Source: Legionella clemsonensis (GTDB lineage: Bacteria; Pseudomonadota; Gammaproteobacteria; Legionellales; Legionellaceae). From it: a stretch of 64,000 nucleotides of DNA. Of this stretch, positions 47,306-55,734 are shown one piece after another. The notes under the pieces are model-generated. The model was not told the origin of the DNA. It saw nothing but the letters and a program-made list of their open reading frames with translations, and did no database searches. The translations under genes and the position numbers were made by a program. Each line of letters opens with the position of its first letter. Position 1 is the first letter of the stretch. Location of the stretch: contig NZ_CP016397.1 of NCBI RefSeq assembly GCF_002240035.1, forward strand, positions 1,452,501-1,516,500. The letters are read 5' to 3'.

Positions 47306-48145
47306 TTATTTAAGAATTAATTGTTGATACTTAGCATTGATTTGCTCCCAATATGGCCCAGCAACCCCATTACCTATAAGAACATTGTCAATACAAGTTA
47401 CCGGATAAATTTCTTTGGTAGTGCTGGTAATCCATACCTCTTGAGCTTCAAAAAGAGCCTCAGCCGGAATATTTTCTTCTCGTAAAGTCCACAATAAAGA
47501 TTGTATAAGTTCAATAGTAATTTGTCGTGTGATACCTGGTAAACACAGATGATTAAGAGGAGGAGTATAAATAATATCTTTATTGACTAAAAATACATTA
47601 CTTGCACTTCCTTCGGTCAATAGCCCATCCCGCGATAAAATGGCAGTACTCGCACCACGAGAGACTGCATTATCGTTAAGCAAAATATTCGCCAAAAGAG
47701 AAGTTGTTTTAATGTCACAACGAAGCCACCGCGTATCTTCAGTAAGATGAACATGCAAACCTTTTCTTTTAATTTCATCAGAAGTATAAGGAGTATGTAG
47801 CGTAAACATCACTACCGTTGGTTTCAAATTGGCGGGGATATCATGTTTACGCACACCCTGGTCACCACGAGTGATTTGCACATAAATTTGTAAGTCACCA
47901 CCACCATTTTGTTGAATGAGATGGTGAAAAATTGATAGCCAATCCAGTTCTGGCTTAACAATTCTTGCGTGTGTCAGGCTTGCTTCTAGTCGTTCTAAAT
48001 GTCTTTCAGCAAAAAAAGGGCGACTGTTGTACACTGGAATAACTTCATACACTGCGTCTCCGAACAAAAAGCCACGATCAAACACCGAGATTTTTGCTTG
48101 CCCCGCTTTTACGTACTCACCATTAAGATAAACAATACCTGACAT
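47306..48145 (-). CDS. dat: D-amino-acid transaminase (class IV)
   Basis: Fold-type IV PLP aminotransferase of 279 residues, converting D-alanine and 2-oxoglutarate to pyruvate and D-glutamate. Visible: start VYLNGEYVKAGQAKISVFDR, GDAVYEVIPVYNSRPFFAER, the PLP lysine in CDIKTTSLLANILLN, and LTEGSASNVFLV. The sequence lies closer to D-Ala aminotransferases than to the IlvE also in this window. Placed directly after a D-Ala carboxypeptidase that releases D-Ala, so recycling of wall D-Ala is an attractive link (inference). Confidence 0.87.
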   Translation of the reverse strand: MSGIVYLNGEYVKAGQAKISVFDRGFLFGDAVYEVIPVYNSRPFFAERHLERLEASLTHARIVKPELDWLSIFHHLIQQNGGGDLQIYVQITRGDQGVRKHDIPANLKPTVVMFTLHTPYTSDEIKRKGLHVHLTEDTRWLRCDIKTTSLLANILLNDNAVSRGASTAILSRDGLLTEGSASNVFLVNKDIIYTPPLNHLCLPGITRQITIELIQSLLWTLREENIPAEALFEAQEVWITSTTKEIYPVTCIDNVLIGNGVAGPYWEQINAKYQQLILK

Positions 48146-48153
48146 TTATTATC

Positions 48154-49395
48154 CTAACCAAGCCAACCTTGGAAGGCCAGACGAATGGAATCTTTCATGC
48201 GAGTAAATAGACCGCCCTTGGGAATCTCTTGAAGTGCGTAAAGATTCTGAGTTTCAATCACATTATTATCGAATTTTATAACCAATTCGCCCACCTTATC
48301 TCCTTTTTTGATAGGAGCCTGTAGATGCTGTGTTACCTTGGTATTAACACTTAATCTTTGGTATTGACCATTGGGAATTGTCACAAACTGATCATTTCGT
48401 AAACCTACATTAACCTTGCCCATCGCTCCTTTGTAGACAGGAATTTCAGTAATGGCTTTGCCACCTTTATAAAGCTCATGAGTCTCAAAAAAGCGGAAAC
48501 CATAATTTAGCAAACGCTCACTGTCATCAGCACGGGCAGTATCAGTAGGGGAGCCCATAACAACTGCCAAAAGTCGCATATTGTCACGTTTTGCTGAAGA
48601 AACCAGACAAAAACCAGCTTCGTTAGTATGGCCTGTCTTTATTCCATCAACCTGATTATCACGCCAAAGCAAACGATTGCGATTGGGTTGACGGATTCCA
48701 TTATAAGTAAACCATTTTTGCTTATACCAGTGATAATATTGGGGGAAATTGAGTACCAAAGCACGCCCAAGAATAGCCAAGTCTTTAGCAGTAGTGTATA
48801 GATTTTCATCGGGTAGTCCTGTGCTATCGGTAAAATGACTATCTTTCATTCCCAAACTTTGGGCTTGCTGATTCATAATTTGAGCAAAACCTTGTTCGCT
48901 GCCACCAAGATGTTCTGCCATCGCAACACAGGCATCATTACCAGAATCAACAATAATACCCTTTAGCAAATCTTCAATGGTTACTTGTTGACCTTCCTTG
49001 ACAAACATGCGGGAGCCACCAGTTTTCCAGGCTTCGCGACTAATTCTAATGGTATCATTTAAATGAATTTGTTGATTGTGCAGTGCATTTGAAATGACGT
49101 AGAGTGTCATCATCTTTGTTAAACTGGCGGGAGGTAATTTCTGCTCACTATTTTTCTCAGCAATTATTTTTCCGCTGTTTACATCAACAAGAATATAGGC
49201 TTTTGCATTCAATGTAGGTGCTGAAGGAGTAATGAGAGGTTTATTACTAACCGCCACTGAAGGAGGGACGCTGCTAGATAAGCTAGCCGTTGGTAAAACA
49301 TCTGCTGCGTAAAAAATACCTGATTTTACAAGCAGGCTGGCTACTAATAATAATCGATGTGCTGAGAATGTTGACTTCATGTTTTCTATACTCAT
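48154..49395 (-). CDS. dacC: D-alanyl-D-alanine carboxypeptidase (PBP5/6 type)
   Basis: Periplasmic penicillin-binding protein trimming the terminal D-Ala from peptidoglycan stems. The three active-site motifs are intact: SLTK (in LPPASLTKMMTLYVI), SGN (DSGNDACVAMAEHLGG) and KTG (DGIKTGHTNEAGFCLV), followed by the PBP5_C domain and a C-terminal amphipathic membrane anchor (FTRMKDSIRLAFQGW). A signal peptide precedes. ATG 49395 has GGGAGGT 14 bases upstream; ATG 49380 is an alternative. The exact subtype (dacA or dacC) cannot be fixed. Confidence 0.93.
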   Translation of the reverse strand: MSIENMKSTFSAHRLLLVASLLVKSGIFYAADVLPTASLSSSVPPSVAVSNKPLITPSAPTLNAKAYILVDVNSGKIIAEKNSEQKLPPASLTKMMTLYVISNALHNQQIHLNDTIRISREAWKTGGSRMFVKEGQQVTIEDLLKGIIVDSGNDACVAMAEHLGGSEQGFAQIMNQQAQSLGMKDSHFTDSTGLPDENLYTTAKDLAILGRALVLNFPQYYHWYKQKWFTYNGIRQPNRNRLLWRDNQVDGIKTGHTNEAGFCLVSSAKRDNMRLLAVVMGSPTDTARADDSERLLNYGFRFFETHELYKGGKAITEIPVYKGAMGKVNVGLRNDQFVTIPNGQYQRLSVNTKVTQHLQAPIKKGDKVGELVIKFDNNVIETQNLYALQEIPKGGLFTRMKDSIRLAFQGWLG

Positions 49396-49520
49396 GGTTA
49401 CAAAAAAATACCTCCCATCTTACCACAGCCTCAATCTTACAACCAAATCACATAAAGGTATTTTCATCGTTTTTCTCTTTGTATATAGTTAGAGGAAAAA
49501 CAATAACTTGAGTGTCAATA

Positions 49521-50333
49521 ATGCGATTTGTCTTCTTTTTTATCTTTTTTGTTCTTGGTGGTTGTGCTCCATCTCCAACATCAATTTATTCCAATCATAA
49601 AATGCCTGTGGCAAAAGAGGTAAAAACGACCTCTATGACCAAAACACCATCAAGGTATACTCAAGAGAAAGATGGCGCCCCCAAGGGTCCATTACCATCG
49701 TCATTTAAAGAAGTCAAGCCTAAACTTGAGCCTTTCAGTCGCTATGGAAATCCTGATACTTATGCTGTAGAAGGACGTACTTATGAGGTGTTAAAAAATT
49801 CCAGTGGCTATAAAACGCGTGGAATAGCATCCTGGTATGGAACCAAATTTCATAAACAACGAACATCAAGTGGTGATGATTATGATATGTATGCCATGAC
49901 GGCAGCGCATAAAACATTACCCTTACCAACTTATGTAAGAGTAAAAAACTTAAGTAATGGTCGTGTTGCTATTGTAAAAGTAAACGATCGAGGGCCTTTT
50001 CGAAATGACCGAGTGATAGATTTGTCTTATGCAGCAGCAACAAAGTTGGGGCTACTCCCTCACGGTACGGCACCTGTTGAAATTGAGGCGCTTAACACTG
50101 GAAAAAGAGTTGCTCATTATTATGTTCAGGCCGGTGCTTTCAGTTCCGAAAAGTTAGCTATCTTGCTACAAAGTAAATTAGCCAGATTAACTCCTTCACC
50201 AGTAATCATTGAAAAATATGATCAGCGCTTCATTGTTAGGGTAGGGCCTTTTGCAACAAAGCAAATGACAGATTCTTTAAAAAATAAATTGGCAGCAAAT
50301 GGGGTTAACGGTTCTTTTTCCTTATTGCGTTAG
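49521..50333 (+). CDS. rlpA: Septal ring lytic transglycosylase RlpA (lipoprotein)
   Basis: An outer-membrane lipoprotein that cleaves glycan strands lacking stem peptides. The signal ends at lipobox LGGC (Cys15 from ATG 49521). The double-psi beta-barrel domain shows GIASWYGTKFHKQRTSSGD and VKVNDRGPFRNDRVIDLSYA with the catalytic-type Asp; a C-terminal SPOR domain (YYVQAGAFSSEKLAILLQSK) binds septal peptidoglycan. GTG 49512 is an alternative start. Divergent from dacC, another wall enzyme. Confidence 0.94.
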   Translation: MRFVFFFIFFVLGGCAPSPTSIYSNHKMPVAKEVKTTSMTKTPSRYTQEKDGAPKGPLPSSFKEVKPKLEPFSRYGNPDTYAVEGRTYEVLKNSSGYKTRGIASWYGTKFHKQRTSSGDDYDMYAMTAAHKTLPLPTYVRVKNLSNGRVAIVKVNDRGPFRNDRVIDLSYAAATKLGLLPHGTAPVEIEALNTGKRVAHYYVQAGAFSSEKLAILLQSKLARLTPSPVIIEKYDQRFIVRVGPFATKQMTDSLKNKLAANGVNGSFSLLR

Positions 50334-50468
50334 TGCAGAGATATTCTTTCCTGTGTTATTCTTTACACTTATTTTATTTAACTTGATTATAAAATTGTCA
50401 TTGAGAATCTAAAATTATCCTATGTGGTCACTCAGAATTTTAGTAATCAGTTTTAAGAGAAGTATTGG

Positions 50469-51803
50469 ATGAGTAGAAGACGACAAAGATTACCAGCCGA
50501 AACAATCATTGCAGAAGTGGAAAAGTTTAGTCATGATGGTCGTGGAATTGCTCGTATAAATGGCAAAACTACTTTTATTCAAGGTGCTCTTCCTAATGAA
50601 AAGGTTTCATTTCAATATACCCGAGTTAAAAGTGATTTTGATGAAGGCAAGATTGTTGCCATTCTCTCTCCATCGACTACTCGTGTAGAACCTTCTTGTT
50701 CACATTATACTCTTTGCGGTGGTTGCTCCTTACAGCATTTAAACGAGCAAACACAGATTCATGAAAAGCAGAAGTTACTGCTGGATTTATTAAAGCGAGT
50801 TGGTCACTGTGAACCTCAAATTATCTTGGATTCACTTAGCAGTGACAGTTGGCATTATCGCAATAAAGCCAGGTTAAGCGTTCGTTATGTCGAGAAGAAA
50901 CAACGTAGTCTTGTTGGTTTCAGAGAAAAAAATAATCCACGCTTCATTACTGAAATCAAGGAATGTCCGGTCTTGCATAAAAGCATCAGTGAAGAGATTT
51001 CTAACTTACGCCTGTTAATTGATTCGTTTGAGGATCCACGAATTATTGCTCAAATCGAAGTCGCAGTAGGGGATGACGATATTGCCTTAATTTTTCGTAA
51101 TTTACATTCACTAACCCATGACGATCAAGAAAAGCTTCGAGCATTTGGCGCCAGAACAAATTTTCGCCTATTTTTACAACCAGGAGGAAACGAAACTGTA
51201 GAGCTCTTTTATCCTTCTGGAAGCTCTGAATTTTTAACGTACACACTCTTTAGAGAAAATATTAAATTTAAATTTTATCCCACTGATTTTACCCAGGTGA
51301 ATGCAAAATTAAATCAATTAATGGTGGCTTTGGCATTGGATTTAATGAATTTGACTTCCAATGATACTGTACTGGATCTGTTTTGCGGTCTGGGCAATTT
51401 TTCCCTTCCTATGGCAAAACATTGTGCCAGGGTAGTCGGTGTTGAAGGAAGTAAAGCGATGGTTGAGCGCGCCCAAATGAATGCGCAGGCAAATGGTCTA
51501 AATAATGCGGAGTTTTTCTGTGCCAACCTTGAAAAACTGGAGGAAATTACTAAATTAACCACCCAGCATTTTACCAAACTGTTACTCGACCCGCCTCGTT
51601 CAGGTGCTATGGAAGTAGTTAAACAAATAGAAAGTCTTCACCCTGAGCGTATTGTTTATGTTTCTTGTAATCCAGCAACTTTGGCAAGGGATGCTGATAT
51701 TCTGGTTAATCACAAAGGCTATTGTTTAAAGTCCGCCGGTGTTATGGATATGTTCCCTCATACAGCTCATGTTGAATCGATAGCTTTATTTGAGAAAGGA
51801 TAA
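50469..51803 (+). CDS. rlmD: 23S rRNA (uracil(1939)-C5)-methyltransferase
   Basis: Methylates U1939 of 23S rRNA. Has the N-terminal TRAM domain, the iron-sulfur cysteines ([15 protein letters not shown] with a later Cys in EIKECPVL), the SAM site [16 protein letters not shown] and the catalytic loops [10 protein letters not shown] and [11 protein letters not shown]. 444 residues. Six bases separate it from relA; rlmD-relA adjacency is also found in enterobacteria. Confidence 0.96.
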   Translation: MSRRRQRLPAETIIAEVEKFSHDGRGIARINGKTTFIQGALPNEKVSFQYTRVKSDFDEGKIVAILSPSTTRVEPSCSHYTLCGGCSLQHLNEQTQIHEKQKLLLDLLKRVGHCEPQIILDSLSSDSWHYRNKARLSVRYVEKKQRSLVGFREKNNPRFITEIKECPVLHKSISEEISNLRLLIDSFEDPRIIAQIEVAVGDDDIALIFRNLHSLTHDDQEKLRAFGARTNFRLFLQPGGNETVELFYPSGSSEFLTYTLFRENIKFKFYPTDFTQVNAKLNQLMVALALDLMNLTSNDTVLDLFCGLGNFSLPMAKHCARVVGVEGSKAMVERAQMNAQANGLNNAEFFCANLEKLEEITKLTTQHFTKLLLDPPRSGAMEVVKQIESLHPERIVYVSCNPATLARDADILVNHKGYCLKSAGVMDMFPHTAHVESIALFEKG

Positions 51804-51809
51804 GAAGTT

Positions 51810-54014
51810 ATGGTCAAAGTTAAAGAAGATACCCCTTGGTCAGTTGATGGCCACATCGATGTAGAGCAATGGCTACACCAGCTAGGGAGTAAAGGGTATT
51901 TTCAGGACCTGGATTTAATTCGTAATGCTTGCACTTTGAGTCAGCTGGCAGGACAGGATCACGCTACAGAAACAGGAGTTTCCTGTTTGCAACTAGGGTT
52001 ATCCATGGCTGATGTGCTTGCTGATTTGGAAGTCGATCAAGAAACTTTGTGTGCAGCCATCATTTTTGAAAACGTGCATTATGCAGAATTATCCTTAGAT
52101 GATGTAGAGGAGCAATTAGGCCCCTCTATTGCCAAACTTGTAAAGGGAATTGAAAAAATGAGCGCTATGCATAACTTACAAGCGCTTAGTAAATATCCTC
52201 AAAATAAGCATCAAATTGATAATATTCGTAAAATGCTATTGGCCATGGTTGATGATGTACGTGTTGTACTCATTAAACTGGCTGAGCGCTTGTGCATTTT
52301 ACGTACCTCAGGACAGTTACCTGAGGGAATGCGTCATCAGGTTGCTAATGAAGCCATGGAAATATATGCCCCGCTTGCAAATCGTTTGGGGATAGGGGCT
52401 ATCAAATGGGAAATGGAGGATTTAGCGTTTCGCTATTTGCATCCCGAAGATTACAAAGAGATAGCTAAGGGATTAAAAGCAAAACGTCTTGAGCGCGATC
52501 GCTATGTGGATTTTATTGTAGAGGAATTAAATCGACAAATTTGCGCCACTGGTGCGCAACATTTTGCGGTTTATGGCCGTTCCAAGCATATCCACAGCAT
52601 CTATCGTAAAATGAAGCGCAAAAATGTTTCATTGGATGAAATCTATGATGCTACTGCTGTCAGGGTGCTTGTTGAAACCAAAGAACAATGTTATGAAGTT
52701 TTAAGTATGGTGCATGCTCTATGGAAGCAAGTTCCTGCTGAATTTGACGATTATATCGCTAATCCAAAAGCGAATGGTTATCAATCGTTACACACTGCGG
52801 TTGAAGGCCCTGAAGGGCGAGTCTTTGAGGTACAAATTCGAACTTTTCATATGCATGATCTTGCAGAAATGGGAGTTGCAGCGCATTGGAAATACAAAGA
52901 AGGCGGAGTGACCCAAAAAGAAAGCCACGAACGTAAAATTGAATGGTTACGCGACGTATTAGCCTGGCATCGAGAAATGGCAGCATCTAAAGGTGTTTCT
53001 GAAGCCATTGAAACAGAGTTTCTTGAGGATAGAGTATATGTATTTACACCGGATGGCGATGTATTGGATTTACCACAAGGCGTAACTCCCCTGGATTTTG
53101 CTTATCACGTTCATAGCCAAATAGGTCATCGATGTCGTGGTGCCAAGGTAAACGGAACCATTGTACCTCTAACGTATGAATTAAAAACAGGTGATAAAGT
53201 TGAGGTTTTAACTGGCAAAGATGAACGTCCATCAAGAGACTGGATTAATCCTCATCTTAATTACCTAAAAACTTCACGAGCCAAAGCCAAGGTTTTGCAT
53301 TGGTTTAAAATGCAAGACTACGATAAGAACAGAGATGAAGGGCATGAAATCCTTGATAAAGAATTAAAAAATTTAGGGATTAAAATTGATCGGCTAAATG
53401 ACATTCTCGCTGCGTTTAACTTCAAGCGAATTGATGATTTGTTAGCAGCTCTTGGCCGGGGGGACATAAAGCTTGGACAGATTCTTAATAAATTATCTCC
53501 AGCCGAGTCTGTAGCGCCTTCTGTACTGCAAATTGTTAAGCCTCAAGCTAAACCAGAAATAACTGGTAGTGATCTGCGTATTGAGGGGGTAGGCAATTTG
53601 CTCACCCATATGGCGCGCTGCTGTCAACCAGTCCCCGGTGATGAAGTGATAGGGTATATCACGCTTGGGCGAGGTGTTTCTGTACACAAACAAGATTGCC
53701 CTAATATTTTACACGCCAGTGAAAAGCAGCGGCAGCGATTCCTTCAGGTCAATTGGGGAAGCTCTACTCGTGATCATTATGTGGTTGATGTATTAATTAA
53801 AGCTTTTGATCGAGCAGGCCTATTAAGAGATGTTACTTCTCTACTTGCTAATGAAAAAGCACATGTCTATGCACTTCAAACACAAAGCCATAAACAGGAC
53901 AATACTGCCCATATCAAACTAACAGTAGAAATTGATGGATTAAATAGTCTTTCTCGACTATTAAATAAACTGGAACAAATCCCGAATGTTTTTGAGGCAA
54001 GAAGGCAGGTTTAA
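51810..54014 (+). CDS. relA: (p)ppGpp synthetase I, RelA
   Basis: Ribosome-bound stringent-response enzyme making pppGpp. The 734-residue protein has an N-terminal HD-type domain that lacks the HD pair (DHATETGVSCLQLGL region), so it should not hydrolyse; the synthetase domain with the RelA-type EFDD motif and IANPKANGYQSLHT; the TGS domain (VFTPDGDVLDLPQGVTPLDF); the zinc-finger region MARCCQPVPGDEV; and a C-terminal ACT domain. In Legionella RelA contributes to the transmissive-phase switch. Confidence 0.97.
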   Translation: MVKVKEDTPWSVDGHIDVEQWLHQLGSKGYFQDLDLIRNACTLSQLAGQDHATETGVSCLQLGLSMADVLADLEVDQETLCAAIIFENVHYAELSLDDVEEQLGPSIAKLVKGIEKMSAMHNLQALSKYPQNKHQIDNIRKMLLAMVDDVRVVLIKLAERLCILRTSGQLPEGMRHQVANEAMEIYAPLANRLGIGAIKWEMEDLAFRYLHPEDYKEIAKGLKAKRLERDRYVDFIVEELNRQICATGAQHFAVYGRSKHIHSIYRKMKRKNVSLDEIYDATAVRVLVETKEQCYEVLSMVHALWKQVPAEFDDYIANPKANGYQSLHTAVEGPEGRVFEVQIRTFHMHDLAEMGVAAHWKYKEGGVTQKESHERKIEWLRDVLAWHREMAASKGVSEAIETEFLEDRVYVFTPDGDVLDLPQGVTPLDFAYHVHSQIGHRCRGAKVNGTIVPLTYELKTGDKVEVLTGKDERPSRDWINPHLNYLKTSRAKAKVLHWFKMQDYDKNRDEGHEILDKELKNLGIKIDRLNDILAAFNFKRIDDLLAALGRGDIKLGQILNKLSPAESVAPSVLQIVKPQAKPEITGSDLRIEGVGNLLTHMARCCQPVPGDEVIGYITLGRGVSVHKQDCPNILHASEKQRQRFLQVNWGSSTRDHYVVDVLIKAFDRAGLLRDVTSLLANEKAHVYALQTQSHKQDNTAHIKLTVEIDGLNSLSRLLNKLEQIPNVFEARRQV

Positions 54015-54087
54015 TTATTTATCGCCTATACTATTCGTATCAAATTAAAAATATAAAATCTAGGGATAATTATTACAGGAGTTGATA

Positions 54088-54474
54088 ATGTTAAAACAAT
54101 CCAAAGCGTTTAGCGGATTTTCCGTTAACGATCTCAAAAAAGCCAAGTCATTTTATGCTGACACCTTGGGTTTAAAGGTAACTGAAGAAGAAAAAGAAGG
54201 TTTAATTTTACATCTGGCCACAGGTGCTAACATTTTTTTATATCAAAAACAAGATCATCAGCCCGCTACTTATACTGTTTTAAACTTTCCCGTGGACGAC
54301 ATTGACAAGACTGTAGACGCACTTACAGCTAAAGGAATTAAATTTGAGCACTACACCGGGGAATTACAAACGGATAGCAAAGGAATTTTCAGAAGCCCAG
54401 CTAAAAGTGAGTGCCCTGATATTGCCTGGTTTAAAGATCCAGCAGGAAATATATTATCCGTACTTGAAGAATAA
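54088..54474 (+). CDS. VOC/glyoxalase-superfamily protein
   Basis: A 128-residue single-module VOC protein. The N-terminal beta-alpha-beta ([24 protein letters not shown]: [20 protein letters not shown]) and C-terminal [16 protein letters not shown] with the metal-ligand Glu are characteristic. The substrate (thiol adduct, dioxygenase or antibiotic-resistance type) cannot be read. ATG 54088 has CAGGAG upstream. Convergent with ilvE. Confidence 0.85.
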   Translation: MLKQSKAFSGFSVNDLKKAKSFYADTLGLKVTEEEKEGLILHLATGANIFLYQKQDHQPATYTVLNFPVDDIDKTVDALTAKGIKFEHYTGELQTDSKGIFRSPAKSECPDIAWFKDPAGNILSVLEE

Positions 54475-54534
54475 TAAACCAGGTTTTGCATATGCTTCTT
54501 CGCGGAGAGGGTTGGGGAGAGCTATTAAGAGGGT

Positions 54535-55431
54535 TTATATATAAGTTAGAAAATGCACAAATTCTTCATTCTTACCATGTACAAGATCCATATAGGCCTT
54601 TTTTATCATGGTGGTAATACTACCAGAACCTTTACATAATTCCCTATCATTGATAGAGCGGATTGCTGTCACTTCTGCCGCGGTACCTGTAAAAAATGCT
54701 TCATCGGCTTGATAAGCCTCATCCAGAGTAATATCCGTTTCAAATACTTCCAAATTTAATTGATGGGCTAATTTTATGACTGTATCCCTTGTTATTCCTG
54801 ATAATATTCCTCCTAATTGAGGAGTATAAAGCCTGGTATTTTTTACAATGAAAAAATTTTCACCCACTCCTTCCATGATATTCCCCTGGCTATCCAACAG
54901 TAATGCTTCGTGGTAATGGGTACCTTGTAATTCCAATGATGCAAGAATGCTATTTACATAATGGCCGCAAATTTTGGCATCAACCACAGTTGACTCAGGA
55001 TGAATACGAATAAAACTGCTAACTTTAACATCAATACTTTCATGGGGCAGGTAAGCGCCCCAAGGCCAACAAGCGATAATTAAATCAGTGGGATTCCCTA
55101 TAGGATTTACACCCATTTTACCATAACCGTAAAATACCAGCGGGCGAATATAACCCTCTTCCAATCGATTAATAACTACCACTTCTTTTATTGCGGCTGC
55201 AACTTCTTCTTTAGAATAAGGGATAGTCATTTTTAATACCGATGCTGAATAAAAAAGACGTTCTACATGGTCATTCAGACGAAAAATGGCTGAGCCTTCT
55301 GATGTCTTATAAAAACGAATACCTTCAAAAGCACCACCTCCGTAATGAAGTGTGTGTGATAAGACATGAACTTTAGCATCAGCCCATGGGATCAAATTTC
55401 CATTTTGCCAAATTGTTTCTGTAACTTGCAT
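54535..55431 (-). CDS. ilvE: Branched-chain amino acid aminotransferase
   Basis: PLP fold-type IV transaminase for leucine, isoleucine and valine, 298 residues. Visible: HVLSHTLHYGGGAFEGIRFY near residue 25, the PLP lysine in VDAKICGHYVNSILA (around 160), the MEGVGENFFIV segment and ISGITRDTVIKLA. Distinct from the class IV enzyme at 47306, which is D-amino-acid type. Monocistronic; preceded by a short remnant on the same strand. Confidence 0.95.
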   Translation of the reverse strand: MQVTETIWQNGNLIPWADAKVHVLSHTLHYGGGAFEGIRFYKTSEGSAIFRLNDHVERLFYSASVLKMTIPYSKEEVAAAIKEVVVINRLEEGYIRPLVFYGYGKMGVNPIGNPTDLIIACWPWGAYLPHESIDVKVSSFIRIHPESTVVDAKICGHYVNSILASLELQGTHYHEALLLDSQGNIMEGVGENFFIVKNTRLYTPQLGGILSGITRDTVIKLAHQLNLEVFETDITLDEAYQADEAFFTGTAAEVTAIRSINDRELCKGSGSITTMIKKAYMDLVHGKNEEFVHFLTYI

Positions 55432-55734
55432 TGTATTTTTATCCTAAATCAGAATACTTACTTCACATTATTAGGGAAAGGTATCAGCACCACTTCATCT
55501 CGTACCGGCATAGGGGGATGTAGGTGGTGAGTAATAAAAGATTTAAATGCATCACGGATGGCCGGGGGTGTGACATAGTAACTCCCTGTAATACCACAAA
55601 TTTTTTAAATGACTATAAATTATTATTAATTTCCATTCAATAAAATAAATGATTAAGCATCTATAATTAACGCTATATGGCTATTTCTGGGATTTAAGCT
55701 TTCTCGTAATTGGGTTTTTTAACAGGACGATTAT
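55432..55734. other. Intergenic region upstream of the secreted protein gene
   Basis: These 303 bases contain a coding remnant on the minus strand (55458-55601) and, on the plus strand, a TATAAT at 55662-55667 that may serve the 55735 gene with a leader of about 60 bases. No -35 of note. Confidence 0.45.
55458..55601 (-). pseudogene. C-terminal fragment of an unidentified gene
   Basis: A 47-residue stretch (ICGITGSYYVTPPAIRDAFK, continuing to VVLIPFPNNVK and TAA) has strongly protein-like composition but no start codon: a TAA precedes it immediately at about 55605 and the first Met lies in the middle. It looks like the last piece of a deleted gene, on the same strand as and just 5' of ilvE. 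Confidence 0.45.
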
